Assembly: GCF_008728515.1 (NCBI RefSeq)
Contig: NC_044978.1
Span: 150,662,441 to 150,726,440, forward strand
Origin: Papio anubis
Lineage: Eukaryota; Chordata; Mammalia; Primates; Cercopithecidae
DNA: 64,000 bases
Direction: 5' to 3'
Of this stretch, positions 34,991 to 47,575 are shown one piece after another (positions within the stretch are counted from its first letter, which is position 1; every line of letters starts with the position of its first letter). Below the pieces are notes generated by a model. It searched no databases and was not told the origin of the DNA. It was given only the letters and a program-made list of their open reading frames with translations. Made by a program: the position numbers and the translations under genes.

Positions 34991-35541
34991 TGTGTTTGTC
35001 AGAGTTTTCCAGAGAAAAGAGAATAAAAGAACCAATCGAATATATATTATAATATGAATGGATATATATATATTTCATATATATATATATGAGGTATAAT
35101 GTAAGAAATCAACTGTCAGCTGACATGATTATGAATGCTAGGAAGTTCCAAGATCTGCACATGGCAAGCTAAAGACCTGTGAGAATTGATGGTGTAAGTT
35201 CTAGGCTGAACGCCAGAAGGCCTGAGACCCAAAAAGACCTGTTTCAGTTTCAGTCTGAAGGCAGACTAGGTCGATGTCATAGCTCAAGGCAGTCAGTCAG
35301 GAGGACTCTCCTCTTACTCATGGGAGGGTCAGGGTTGGTTTGTTGTTGTTCTATTCAGGTCTTCAACTGCTTGAATAAGTCCCACTACTCACATTAGGGA
35401 GGGAAATATGCTTTCTTCAGTCTAGTCTATTGATTTAAATGTTAGCCTCACCCAAAACCACCCTCACAGACATATCCAGAATATTTGAGCAAATATCTGG
35501 GCACCTTCTGGGCCAATCAAGTTGAAACATAAAAGCAGCAC
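34991..35541 (-). mobile_element. MLT2-type ERVL LTR with an AT-rich palindromic tract
   Basis: On the plus strand it reads TGTGTTTGTCAGAGTTTTCC, the AT tract, CATGATTATGAATGCTAGGA, TTGTTCTATTCAGGTCTTCA, CTCACATTAGGGAGGGAAAT and GGGCCAATCAAGTTGAAACA. This is the reverse complement order of the ERVL LTR at 26.8 kb. The AT tract sits where that copy has (CA)n. A duplicated block (AGACCTGTG... and AGACCTGTTTC...) near 35171-35250 is normal for the family. Confidence 0.75.
35038..35098. repeat. AT-rich imperfect palindrome, (TA)n
   Basis: GAATATATATTATAATATGA is followed by (AT)n, TTTCAT and another (AT)n. The two (AT)n arms can pair around the centre, so the region could form a hairpin. It lies inside the MLT2-type LTR. 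Confidence 0.85.
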
Positions 35542-35997
35542 TAAACTTTCTCAGGCAGGCATTTTAAGTGGGGGCTTGGATTATCTTAGGAACGTGGTCG
35601 TGGGACAATAGAAACCATGCTAAAGTTTGGTGAACTCTCTCCGTGCATTGAGTTGGTGGAGTCGTTTGTGCCAAGAGATTTGTAGTTCTTAACTGTCAGC
35701 ATTATTACTACGTAATCTTTCTTGGAAGAGTTTCATGAGATTTAATTGGTAAATGTTTTAAATCAGTTTAGAATTCTGAGAAAAATTTAAATGGAGACTT
35801 GTTATGATAAAGATATTTTGATGAAAAGAGTGTATTGATTTGTGTACCTGTGCAGAATTGTGAGTTTTAAAGTTGAGCTAATTTATTTATTTTAAAGGCC
35901 TATATGTTCAGTGCATATTGTTTATTACATTCATATTGCTACCTCATGATGTCTTTACGGACATCTAGCCATGCACATGATATTAGCTACTTTGAAA
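35542..35997. other. Unique sequence
   Basis: No gene or repeat recognised. Confidence 0.4.
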
Positions 35998-36173
35998 AGG
36001 CGGGGGGTTGGGGGTAAGGGGAGGGATAGCCTTAGGAGAAATACCTAATGTAGATGACAGGTTGTAGGTGCAGCAAACCACCATGGCACATATATACATA
36101 TTTAACAAACCTGCAGGTTCTGCACGTGTATCCCAGAACTTAAAGTATATTTTTTCAAAAAAGAAAGAAAATA
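35998..36173 (+). mobile_element. L1PA-type 3' UTR end
   Basis: The G-rich tract (GGGGGGTTGGGGG), GGGAGGGATAGCCTTAGGAG, a GTGCAGCAAACCACCATGG stretch and CCAGAACTTAAAGTATATTT are the last part of a primate L1 3' UTR in sense orientation. Only about 175 bases were inserted or survive. A minus-strand 91-codon frame at 35983-36258 overlaps it and is not a gene. Confidence 0.9.
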
Positions 36174-36829
36174 TGAGAACAATGAATCCAGCAATATAGA
36201 TTTGTAATTTCAGAAAATATGCTTCTGTAAAATAAATAGAGAAAGTTTTATGACACATATAGTTTTCTCTTTAAAAATCAATGTTTTTCAATTTACTATT
36301 GAAGAATTTACAATTGCATACCTAAATCTTGTTATAGAATTTTATCACTACAATTAAATAAATACTGAGTATAATAAATATTTAGTAAGTGCATCCATAG
36401 CAATATGTACCGTGGAAAACAAGTTTTATCTCCTTTTGTACACATATCTTTTAACCCCATAACTCTTCTTAATTTGAAAACCCCTTTCCAGGTATGAAGG
36501 CTTCTTCTTCTAAATGAAACCTCAGACCTTAAGAATTTTAACTTGTGCACCTTGCATTTACTTTTCCCTGGCGGATTTCCTAATATATGTATTATTGAGC
36601 CTTTTAAAATTCTTTTGCAGGAGAGGAAGTAATCCTGAGCCAAGTTCAGCCTCCAGAGAAAGTCTTTCTCAATACTTTCTTTCATGGCCTCTCTTCTGCA
36701 TATCCAAGCCTCTTAATGTTTTAAATTATGTCCATAGAGTCAGGGTCATTTATAATACATGTGACATTCCTTTTTACAGACCGTAGTCCCACCCACAGAG
36801 AGTTTTTGCTTTAGCAGGAGTAGATTAGG
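36174..36829. other. Unique sequence
   Basis: No repeat recognised. Opposed frames at 36332-36685 (117 codons, minus) and 36514-36786 (90 codons, plus) overlap one another and have no recognisable domain, so both are treated as chance. Confidence 0.45.
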
Positions 36830-38500
36830 AGTTGTCAAATAAATACATCAAACTACGAGGTGTTATAAGTATGATGAAAAGAAAGCAAGTAATTGATAGG
36901 TAGGTAGGCACGATAAGTGACAACTTTTAACAGATGAACAAGGAGGGTTTCACTCTTAAGGTAACGTTTCAGAAAGGAGACATGAGAAATAAATAGATGA
37001 GTAGTTTTTTTGTTTTTGTTTTTTGTTTTTTGTTTTTTTTTTTTTAAAGATGGATTCTCTCTCTGTACTCAGTCTCCAATGGAGTGCTGTGGTGCGATCT
37101 TGTCTCACTGCAACCTCTGCCTCCTGGGTTCAAGCAATTCTCCTGCCTCATCTTCCCGAGTAGCTGGGACTACAAGCTTATGCCACCATGCCCAGTGAAT
37201 TATTTTGTATTTTTAGTAGAGCTGGGGCTTCACCATATTGGCCAGTATGGTCTCGATCTCTTGACCTCGTGATTCATCCACCTCGGCCTCCCAAAGTGGT
37301 GGGGTTACAGGCGTGAGTCACTGCGCCCAGCCTAGATGAGTAGTTTTTAAGGAAATTAAGAATACAAAGAGTCTAAGCAGTTTGTAGAAAGTGTAAGTGT
37401 CCTGAGGCAGAAGTGAACTTAGTCTATTCTAGGAATTGCAAAGAGGCCAGTGTGGCTGAAACAGAGTAAATCATTGAAGAATGGTAAGAAAGAAGCTTTG
37501 AGAATAATGGTGGGTCAGGTCTCATAGGTCTTTGCATACCATTGTAAGGATATTGTCTTTCACTTTATATTTAAAGCCATTTAAGTGTTTTGTGAAGAGT
37601 AGTGGCATATTTGACCTACATTTTAGAAAAATTACCCTTGCTGCTGTGTTGAGAATAAATTAGAAGAGAGTGAGTTGGGAAGTAGAAAAGTGAATGAGAT
37701 GCTATTGAGATAATGGTGAGTTGGATAAGGGTAGTAATATAGAAAGTAATGCAAAATGACTTGATTCTGGGCTTATTTTGAAGGTAGAGCTAACAAGTAT
37801 GATCAGACATTTGAGAAACAGGGAAATTAAGAATGAATCCAAAACTGTTGTCCTGGAAAATTAAAAAAGAAACCACTTTATGTGTTATTTTCTAGGAAGG
37901 GGCACTATCCAGAGTTCCATAGTTGACAGGATATTTCTGAAATTCTATTATTGCTAATTTGAGAAGAAATAGACTAAGTAGTTGGTTGTGTGAGCCGACA
38001 AAGTCTTGGCCAGACATATACGTTTAGGAGTTGTCAGCATTTCAATGGTGTCTAGAACAATGAGGTTAGATGAGTCACGGAAGGAGCAAGGTAGATAGAG
38101 ATGGTAAGAGCCCCAGTGATTAAGTCCTGTGGTCTTCTCAATATCTGCAGACTGAAGACACAGTACACTACAGTGTCTTTCCTCTAAAGTGAGGAAATCA
38201 AGATATTGTCCTGGAGCTCAGTGAAGAACTTATTTCAAGAAGGAATAAATGACCTGTGATAGTTGGCCACTGGATTTAGCAATGTAGAAATTGTTGGTGA
38301 TCTTGACAAAAGCGATTTCAAAGGAATGATTGAGTGAAAGCTTGAATAAACTTGTTTCAAAAGAAAATTGGAAAAAAGTTGTAGGACTCGGAAAATATCA
38401 AAAATATCAAAAACTCCTCAGATTTTGAGTTATGTTATTGCTAATAAAAGGGACCAGATATATAGGATCAAGAAAGAGTTTATTAAAGAAGGGTGAAATT
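36830..38500 (+). mobile_element. Second copy of the unnamed ancient repeat, split by an Alu
   Basis: On the left of the Alu, CACTCTTAAGGTAACGTTTC matches the 'cactgaaaggtgacattt' block of the 9.2-kb copy. On the right, GAGGCCAGTGTGGCTGAAAC, ATACCATTGTAAGGATATTG, TACCCTTGCTGCTGTGTTGA, TTATTTTGAAGGTAGAGCTA, AGGAGTTGTCAGCATTTCAA and GGATTTAGCAATGTAGAAAT carry on the same element. Together it is the most complete copy in the window. I know this as a dispersed old mammalian repeat but cannot name it. Not coding. Confidence 0.5.
37010..37332 (-). mobile_element. AluS-like element
   Basis: A reverse full-length Alu has a T/G-rich left tail, GCAACCTCTGCCTCCTGGGT (S-type) and the right end CACTGCGCCCAGCC. 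A perfect 16-bp target-site duplication, TAGATGAGTAGTTTTT, occurs at 36994-37009 and 37333-37348. It splits the ancient repeat at 36.8-38.5 kb. Confidence 0.95.
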
Positions 38501-41500
38501 CTGTCATCTTTGAATGTCCCAGGAAAAGAATTTTCAATTCTATTTCTACTTATAGGAGAGAGTCCCTTAGGAATCTCAGTGTCATTTAGAAAGTTATTCA
38601 GATAAAAGAAATGTCATCATGACCAGAGTCAGCTAGAGAACACAAAAGAAACAGTAACCATAGACAAGTCAGTACATTGGACTGAAAAGTAATAAAGACT
38701 GATTATCATTAACTCTGGAAAGCTTGAATCTGAAAATTAGGAAACTTTCATCTGCCTTAAATGTATATACTCTTTTTTCTAACCACGTATATATGAATTA
38801 TTTTATATTCTCAATAATGTTGGTAGTAAGTGGAAGCTATTGTGCTCTTACACTGAGGCAAGAAAATGCTACTTCCAAAGTTGAGTCTTAACCTAACCTC
38901 TCCAGCAATTTTTACTTTCATATAGTGCATTGATGCCACAGGATAGACTAGGGCCCCTAGTTTTCCATTCTAAAGAGAAGATCCATATTCAAGGAAGATG
39001 ACTAATAAAAAAGATAAACAGTCATGTAAAACGTAAGCAAAAGGTGAATTAAAAAATATAGTAAAATAAGTAAAATATATTTATAGTTAAGTAAAACAGT
39101 GCAGTTTACATGGGACAATCACATTATAAACATTGAAATCAAGGGTGATTTAGTACCAGGTTGTCTCTAGGCCCACAGATAGAGCCAAAGCATCTAAGAA
39201 ACAAACATAAGGTAAAATTAGTTTAAGGACTCTGACAGGGAGTTAATTACAGAATAAACCCTGTTATCTGTTGTAGAGAGGAAGTTTGCTGTCCTTGTTA
39301 AACAGATTTTTTAATTAATAAGGAATTATTGCATACACTATACGGCAGGATTATCAATTTTCCAAAGAATTAGAAAACAATGGAATATATTTAACACTAA
39401 ATTAAATCAAACACAATTTAATCTTTTTAATGACTCCAAAGTCCGTGAGACGTACTTTACATAAGTAAATGAGATTCAGCAGCAGTAGAATGTGACACAA
39501 ATATATAGCGATGCAGTAAGAAACCAGGTTATTGATTAGATTCTAAGTAAGGGGTGAAGTTGATAATACTAAAGTCCAAATCATAGAAATGTATAGATAT
39601 GTCAGCTGTTTGTTATATAATACCAGAAGATTAGTTGTGATAATTGAAACCACTCATTCATTATTTTTTTCATCCCACATTTGTTCAGTCTTCAGCAAGC
39701 TTGTTATTGTATTATTGTATTGTTATCCGTTGGAATTATATTAATAAAGCATTATTTCTTCAGGAAGTTGACAGTGTAGTTCAGAAGGCAGAAAAATAAA
39801 AAAAGACAGAAGTATGCCTGATGGTATGGAAGCAGAGATTCTTCTTCATCTTTTTTTTTTTGTCCCAAGAGTTGGGTTGGGAATAAGAGAAACATTTCTG
39901 GAAAGGTTCACATCTCTAAGTTAGAAATTCTGGGATTTCTTGCATTGTATCAATAAGACATACAGGAACGTATTTAACAGAAGAGATAAGTGGACCTAGT
40001 TGGGTAAAGAATTGGAGGTGAAGGTCTTGAATGTTGTCCATTCAGACTAAAGTACATGAAAGGACAATTCCTCTTGGTGACCTTAACTGATGACTGAAAA
40101 GGTATGAGAAATCTTGTTTCACTGAGTTAGTAATGCCCAGAACAGCCCACTTTTTACATAGGAAAGTAACCGTTTATTCACATGCAATTCTGGTTTCTTT
40201 ATCAGTGCCTACAGGGATTAAAGTGCAGTAAATTTCACAAGAATTCATTGATTTCATACATCAATAAGCAATGATATTCAGGCAAAAGGATTTAAGCAAC
40301 CATTTATTAATCCACAATAACAACATATGTATCATTCAGAGTCCGGTGAGGAAACAAGCTACAACAGTTGCTTTTTATCGTCATTGTTGTTTGTTTTTAA
40401 CCAAAAGCACTTAATATAAAGATTTGATACCAGTTTTTGGAGTTCTGCAGAGGCAGAAAGATTATACTAAAGTATTGGGTATAGTAAGTACTGAAGATAG
40501 TTTCAATCTAAGTCTGGGGCAATTAAATTTTGGGGTTATTAAAACTTTGGAGATGGAGTACGGATTTTGCAAAGCAGAAACTCAGATGTTGGAAACTTAG
40601 GTGTCTGAGGAGTTACTGCTCCCTGCATTGAAGTTGATGTCTCTGGGATGGAGGGTGTGTGATGAAGTTGTTTCTGAAAGTGTTGGGAAAAGTGCAAACT
40701 GAAATCAACTGCTGTTATTGAAATGAAATGTCACTGTCAAGCTGAAAAAGTGCTGCCACGGTGATGCTGAGAGCAGCAGGAAGCAAAATCAAGGAAGACA
40801 AAATAAACAGTAAGGAGTGTGTTTCTTAGTTTTCCTCAATTCGTAAAGTGCTTTTCTCGTACCTTCTACTGGCTTACAGGAGAGACTTACAGAAGCCAAG
40901 AAAACACAGCAGAAATATGATTGGCAGGTCTCAGCACCACGTCATGAAGGGTGAGTTTGAAACTGAGAGCAGTAGTAATAACTGAAACTAAACTTACAAC
41001 ACAGATATCCCAGGAGTTAACATATTTGCACATAGTTCTTTATTAGTCCCATGTAATTTAAATTGTGAGAAAAAGTTTGAAATTTATCGAGAATTTGCTT
41101 TTTCTCCCATGGAATTAAATGCTGATTACTCAATACATTTACACTTTGAAAACGTTTGATTTGACAAATGCTATAGAATATTGTCAATTAGAGTCTCAAT
41201 ATACTTCAAAACACAGAAAACTCGGCTGAGTAAATGGTTTGGTGTTGGTTATTTTATTCTTTGCTGTTTTACTTAAGATTAATGTTCAATTTGGTTTCTT
41301 GGAATTCAGTGTGGAAATTTTGCCTTTATTAGGTATATTAGAACATAAACTACAAAATACGTATTAAGACAAGATAATGCTTTTGCATTTCTTTCCTTTT
41401 TCATGTTACTTAAAGGAGGCTGCTTTTAGTTTCAAAATAGTCTCATTTCAGCCTTATTATGCTTTTATAATTATCTCAAATATCAGCCAACAATTAGTAG

Positions 41501-42539
41501 TTGGGAGAAATGAAAGAAACTGGTTGTTTGATTATCTGTGTAAAAATCTGAAAAGAACATGAGATTAGAAGAGCCATAAGCTAAATTATTGGAACTCCTA
41601 CAAAAGCTATAGATATTCCTCAACTCAAAGTCACTCAACGATGAAATAACATTTACAGGAAATTATTTATTTTACATTATTAATGTTGGTGTTAAATCAT
41701 TCAGTTGTGCTTCATGTCAAAACTTTGTTTCTTAAGGGGAAAAAGGTAGGCAGAAAATTTGATCAAGCAAAACAGTAAGAAATAAGATTTTGTAAAATAA
41801 GTAGATTTTAATTGAATGAATTGCTAAAGTATTATTTTCTCCCAAGTATTCTAAGTCAATTTTTCATATGCATCACTGCATAACACCAACATTACTTACA
41901 AAACCCACTTAGCTTTTTGCTTCTATTCTTAACTCTTTAAGCTAAACTGTTACATTTATATATTTTACCTGGCTCTCAAGATGATGTATTACATTTTTCA
42001 AAATAATTTGATTCAACAACTCTATTAGCTACTGTTTCTTAAAATTATTATGGAGTTCTGTGAGTTTTCTGATTTCTTCTCTGGAAATATTTCTGCTTTG
42101 AAGGAAATTTAACATTAAGTTGAATGTTTGTACCTAACATAAATTATAATATATATTTTCAATATTGAAGACTAAAGAAGATATTATCTTTTTAGTTTAC
42201 AGGGAGATATCTTTGTATGTCCTTTTGAATAGTTTTTTTTTTTTTTTTTACTTTCTTAAAACTAGGAAAATCATGTTTATATTTTTTATGCAATTAGTTA
42301 AACTAATAAGCATGTTAGACTTGGCTTTAAAGGGAGAAAAATACAAAATGTTAAGATCATAATCTTAGTTTTTAAATGTCTCAACAACAGTTAAAAATTT
42401 TTAGTCACAGCAAAGAATAAAATATGGCATTCATATTGAAAAACGTGTTTTTACTGCTGAATAATAGCTTACCTCAAGGTCATAAGTAATAAAATATATA
42501 ATTGATAGTAATATTAGTATTAGTCATACTAGTTATCAT
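38501..42539. other. Long interval, mostly unrecognised
   Basis: About 4 kb without an Alu, L1 or LTR copy that I can identify. A faint relic of an old repeat lies near 39760-39930 (GGAAGTTGACAGTGTAGTTC). T-runs occur near 39849-39860 and 42232-42249 in and beside it. No convincing open frame. Confidence 0.45.
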
Positions 42540-42660
42540 TATTACTGGAGTACTCTTGTCAGCACTGTGCTAGACTTAACAAAGACTTGTCAATTACTTT
42601 TTATGTATTACACATTAGGTGAGATTATTTATACCTCAAATGTTAATAAAGAAAATTTTC
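42540..42660 (+). mobile_element. L2/MIR-type relic
   Basis: GTACTCTTGTCAGCACTGTG, ATTACACATTAGGTGAGATT and TATTTATACCTCAAATGTTA recall the 'ggcactgtgctaag ... tattatccccatttt' block. Confidence 0.4.
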
Positions 42661-42734
42661 TGCCTTCAAAGAGATAAAATCATGTGATATGTGTAGGACA
42701 TAGAAATATGGTTTTTAACTTTCTCATTCGTTTC

Positions 42735-43400
42735 TTTATACACTAATTTAACAAGTATCCATTTTTTCAAGCCTATGCTGAGTAGTGATAATTTAAAGGT
42801 GAACAGATGCAGACAACTTTCCAAAAGGAGCCTGTAGTATGGTATAGGAGGCTGAAATTAATGAAATTGATATATAAATAAGCTCTAAATTGAACTGTTA
42901 TAAATACTACAATGGGGGCTGCATGCATTATGAAAGCATATGAGAGAAGTTTCTGTCCTATCTAAGGAGGTTAGGAAAAGATGATCTAGCTGAGTTATGA
43001 ATGATAAATGAGAGTATATTGAGTGTATCTAGTATATGGGATTGACGCACTGCAGGGAGGAGACAACATTTTTACAAATAAAAACAGCATGTACTAAGGC
43101 CGTGTGGCAAGGCAAAGAAGGTGTACTGTAAGAAATGAGAGGAGAGAAATTGACTATTTTGGTATATACAATTCAAACTAATCAGAGCCTTTGAGTTCCT
43201 GTTAAGGATTTTAATATTTATTATAACTATTTAGAGAATGTTAATATGGTTTACTCAATCAACTATACTGGTGGTATGTTAAACCAATGTTATCTTTCAT
43301 TTTAAAAAGTTGCTCTGACTCAGTGAAAAATTGGTAGAGAGAACTGAATAACGAGAAATCTGCAGGGAGACAATGTAGGAAACTATGCTTACTGATATTT
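42735..43400 (+). mobile_element. Third, shorter copy of the unnamed ancient repeat
   Basis: The order AAGTATCCATTTTTTCAAGC, AAAAGGAGCCTGTAGTATGG, AAATACTACAATGGGGGCTG, AAAACAGCATGTACTAAGGC, AAAGTTGCTCTGACTCAGTG and CTGCAGGGAGACAATGTAGG parallels the copies at 9.2 and 36.8 kb. Divergence is high. Confidence 0.4.
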
Positions 43401-43431
43401 GCATTTGATTCCATAGGCTCATTTAATCCGT

Positions 43432-43545
43432 AAGAATCGCTAGAACCCGGGAGGCAGAGGTTGCAGTGAGCCGAGATTGCACCACTGCACTCCAGCCTGA
43501 GCTACAGAGCAAGACTCCTTCAAAAACAACAACAACAACAAAAAC
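43432..43545 (+). mobile_element. 5'-truncated Alu (right monomer)
   Basis: Only the distal right monomer is present, from AGAATCGCTAGAACCCGGG to an (AAC)n tail. GGCAGAGGTTGCAGTGAGCC is the S-type sequence. No clear target-site duplication. Confidence 0.9.
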
Positions 43546-43959
43546 TGCTATTCTAGATGCTTAAGAATTAAATGTTAAAAAGGAAATAGGTAAGACGAAT
43601 AAAGGAAGTTCAAGTCTATTTAATCATGGAGGTAATAAGTAGAACAAATCCATGGATTTCGATCTCTTTCCATGTAGTAGGATTTTTATACAGGAGTTCA
43701 AGACAGAAAAGATGAGATCATTCTGTCTTTTAGACATTGGTTTATTTTGTAAAGTTTTTCTAATGCTAAGGGATTAAGAAACACATCTACAGAGGCATCT
43801 ATCTCAGGTCTTTAATCATTCTTGGTATACATTTGTTTCTTACAATTTAGAATCCTGCCAGGATAGGGCAGATGACTTTAGTATTCATTTGTAATCCACA
43901 ATAATGATGATGATATCAATAAAAACAAAATAATAGTATTCAGCTTGTGTGTACAATAA
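43546..43959. other. Unique sequence
   Basis: No gene or repeat recognised. Confidence 0.4.
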
Positions 43960-44160
43960 AATAAACACTTCTCTAAAACGAAGTATCTCAAAAATAAAAC
44001 TCCAAGGTAGAACTTTTTATTGTTATTACCCTAATTTCAAATATGAGAAAATTTTGGAAAAGTAACACACATAAAATTATATAGCTAATAATAAGAAGAA
44101 ATTCAATTCAAGCCAGTGTCTGTTTGACTCCAGAACTCATATTCCAACTTATTTCTTCAT
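43960..44160 (+). mobile_element. L2/MIR-type relic
   Basis: TTTTTATTGTTATTACCCTA, AAATATGAGAAAATTTTGGA, TATAGCTAATAATAAGAAGA and GTCTGTTTGACTCCAGAACT keep the order of an ancient SINE/LINE block, heavily decayed. Confidence 0.55.
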
Positions 44161-47100
44161 ACTTTCCCTCATTAGGAAGCAGGTGGGGGGCTGCTGTGAA
44201 TAGTGAGTAAAGTCGTTCTGTATATTGCTCCTTTTAAGCCTACTACTTTATAGAGGTGTTAAGTACAACAGACAGGGGTGATTTGAGGTAGAGAATAAAA
44301 TAAGTAAAACATGATTTTCATGAGTATTGGTAGAATCATAAGAAACAGATATTCTGGATCAACACAGAAGAATGATGTTTTCAACTTCCTGTTTCAAACT
44401 GCCATAAAATGTTTAAAACAATGAAAGCAATATTGTGAAAATATTTCTCCCCTTTTCTCGTAAGAGACAGGAATGTAATATCTTTATTAAATATTTGGCC
44501 ATTCATTCACCTTAAAACTTTCCATAGAATATTCTATTTCTCTGTAAATAAAGGGAAAAATTTCATCATTGTTTAATTGTACTTTTATTTACAAGCTTTG
44601 TGGAATATTGAAATAAGTAATAAAAATAGAACCGAGTTTGTTCAGATAATACAATAATGATAGTGAAATGTTTTTATCTCTCTAGAGATGAAAAGCACCA
44701 CCATTTTTTCTTGTTATAGCCAGAGTTGGAAGGAGCTTATACAGTGGATAGAAGTTGAATACACTGTGTGGGTTTATAAAATACGAGGAGAACATGACAT
44801 GCTTGGTTATGAATATTATTGACTGATTCTGCATTCAATGATTTAAGATATTTTTAGAAAACTTATTTGATGTTGTCATATTTGAGCAAGATTTAAACAT
44901 TTTTTCTTTTCCCTTTAATGCTGCTCTCTGTAGGTGGTCTTATAAGTTAGATTTTACAGAAAGAGTTAAAAATAATCTGAGTTTGTTTGTTTAACTTTCC
45001 ACAAGTAGAAATCCATTCAGATTAAAATGTCTCCATTGCATTCTTTCCCTCTTTAACGTTAGGTTCCAACCACTAGAAATATCTAAAGCTAAGTTCAAAG
45101 TCTATTTTAAGTTATGGAGCTAATGTGCAAGATAATGACATAGCTTATTTAATGCAAGCAGAGAGAATATATTCTTGTCACTGGAAAATTATATGTATAA
45201 TACCTAGCATTTTATTAACGCTCTAGTATATCCTCCAAAGAAGTTCATAATATAAAGACATAAAGTTATTTTTTCTCTATTCATACATTCTTTAAAGCAC
45301 TCTGAAAAGAAAAATAACATGCTAAAATTGTTTTGTTTCTTGCAACTCAACTCAGGTTTAAGTGGAACCCAAGTCTGCATAATTTCCTCTATGATTTGGC
45401 AATTCTCTCTCTGCTTAGTGCAAACCTAATAAAGCTTTTCTGCAAAATAAAGGCTTGCTTTTGGGAAAGCAGTTGTAGAAGGCTGCGAAACAACAGTGAA
45501 ATGAACAATGGTAACCTCAATTTCTTAATTGAGGTCATTGGTTAGCTTTAGAGAATACTGTATACACAATTAAGCAAGCATTTCAAACTGTTCTTCCTTG
45601 TTAACTGGTTTTGAGATATTCTCCTGGACAGAAAATTGATAGGCATGGTAAACACGCTCTACTTGCCTAATTAGCTCAGGTAAGTACAATTACTGGTGTT
45701 CAATATCTATCAACAAAGCAAAGGTGCTTTAAATGTCATATAAACACTAGAAATAAAAATAAACCACAGAGGGATTTCACACAACTAGCCATGTGAATGA
45801 AAGTTGACTTCTTGATAATCCTGTCTTGTGATGTAGGAAACTAAACTTTGAGAAAGAAAGGCAGTAAGATAAAACCTTCTTTGATTTTAAATTGCCATTG
45901 CTGAGAGTTAGAGGGGAATTTTAGAGGATGTTTTCTAGCTTTATGAAACCTCAAATTAACTTGAAATACTGAAATAGTTATAGTTATTTAAATAAATAAG
46001 CTTAAATATCATCACCCCAAATTCTCCCATCCTGCAGTCTTTCCCACCATACCAAGGAGTTTATTAGTGACCTTCAAGAAAAAAAGGATTCTGTCCTAGA
46101 ATGCTATCAAGTCTACAAGTGCAAACATGTTGGGTTTTCAAACTCAATTTCTCTTCTGGTGTAAATTGCTAGAATGTCGTTTTCTTCTAAAATCGCTTCA
46201 CTGCCTCTTACATAAAGCCTTTCTGTTAAGCCTGCCTTTCTTTCATGTGGTCACTGCATCGGCATTCCTTAAGTAGTTACTTTGTGTTAGAGACAGTAGT
46301 AACATATATTTGAAATGCCTTATGCTGTAAAGAATGTCCCAGTGTAATGCACAGGCTTTAATGGACAGGCTTGGTTGAGTTTTAGCATCCCTCCTCCTTT
46401 CCCCTCTTCTTCCTAGGAGAACCCTCTCCCTATGTAGCTCATGTGACTTAGGGTATCTTGCCTCTATCTTGAGCTCCAGGTGTTGAGTGATTGAAGGGTA
46501 ATTCCATCTCCCTTCCAAGAAAATTGAATAATGGGCTCATCACCTGTTGAGCAATCATCATTAATAGAGATTCACTGATGCTTTTGGCAAAATTATCCTT
46601 AACTTTTAAATTCTTAGGAGAGTTTTCACAATCCTTTTTTCTAGGATCCAGTAAAGTATAAACAGCAAGACAGAAAATGCTTTAGTCATTTTTTTTTGCA
46701 TGAAGAAAGCCACCCGAAGAGGAAAGAAACGTAGAGAGGAGGGCACATTAAAGGCAAGAGTAGTGCAAAGAAACCACAGCCGTGGGATTAAGCTAATTCT
46801 CAGAAAACCCATCTTGCCTCCACACTGTATTACTTTTATGTCAGTATATATTATTTTTTCTGTTACTTGGAGTCATAATACTTTAGTTGATAATCCAGAG
46901 GAACCTATGGTCACAAAGACCAATTAATGTCCCTCCAATTATTCAGAACTCTTTCATACTTCCTCGTATTGTTTTTTCATCTTTTGGCCACAATTTACCA
47001 TAACAAAACCCAATATACTTTCTTTTTCAACAAGTCAGGACCACCTGCTTATTAGTATATTATGCAAATAAATTTGTTAATTAGTTTATTGTTTTTGTTA

Positions 47101-47575
47101 ATATAATACATGCATATAGTTTATGTGCCAAATAGTCCTGAAATGCTATGTAACATATGGATGTAATTCATTATTTAAAATTCTCTGAGAATATCAGCTG
47201 AAAATTTTGAGAAATTTTTCTACTTCTGATAATGTCTGCATTTGCTCTAGTTTCTTATTTTTTCTGTTTAGTTCGGTATTTATTTCTAAATACGAGACTT
47301 ACAAATATCTGGTGATTTTTGGCTATTTTTGAAGATTAAGATACTAATAAATAAATGAAAGTCTTTTAGAAAAAACTTTGAAATACTTTCAGCAAGTAAC
47401 TTCTGGGTTTGTTTATGTTCCTTCATCATAACAGGTTTCTTCTATATTTTATCTCCTTTGCTGACTTCTCTTGTTCACAAATTTTAAATTGCATTCTCTG
47501 CTGAAATACCTCATTAGCAGAGAATTCCTTAAGCAGCCTATTGAAGATGCAAGTTCCCACCAGCCACTCTTCATC
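44161..47575. other. Long repeat-poor interval
   Basis: About 3.4 kb without a recognised transposon. Frames at 45333-45545, 46243-46518, 46606-46812 (minus) and 46700-46927 are short, overlap on opposite strands and have no recognisable domains. The sequence near 46370-46500 is less AT-rich. No promoter or splice context can be defended. Confidence 0.45.

Noticed and set aside
36332..36685. 117-codon minus-strand frame, considered as a possible exon
   Set aside because: It overlaps another open frame on the opposite strand, has no recognisable domain, and there is no splice or promoter evidence around it.
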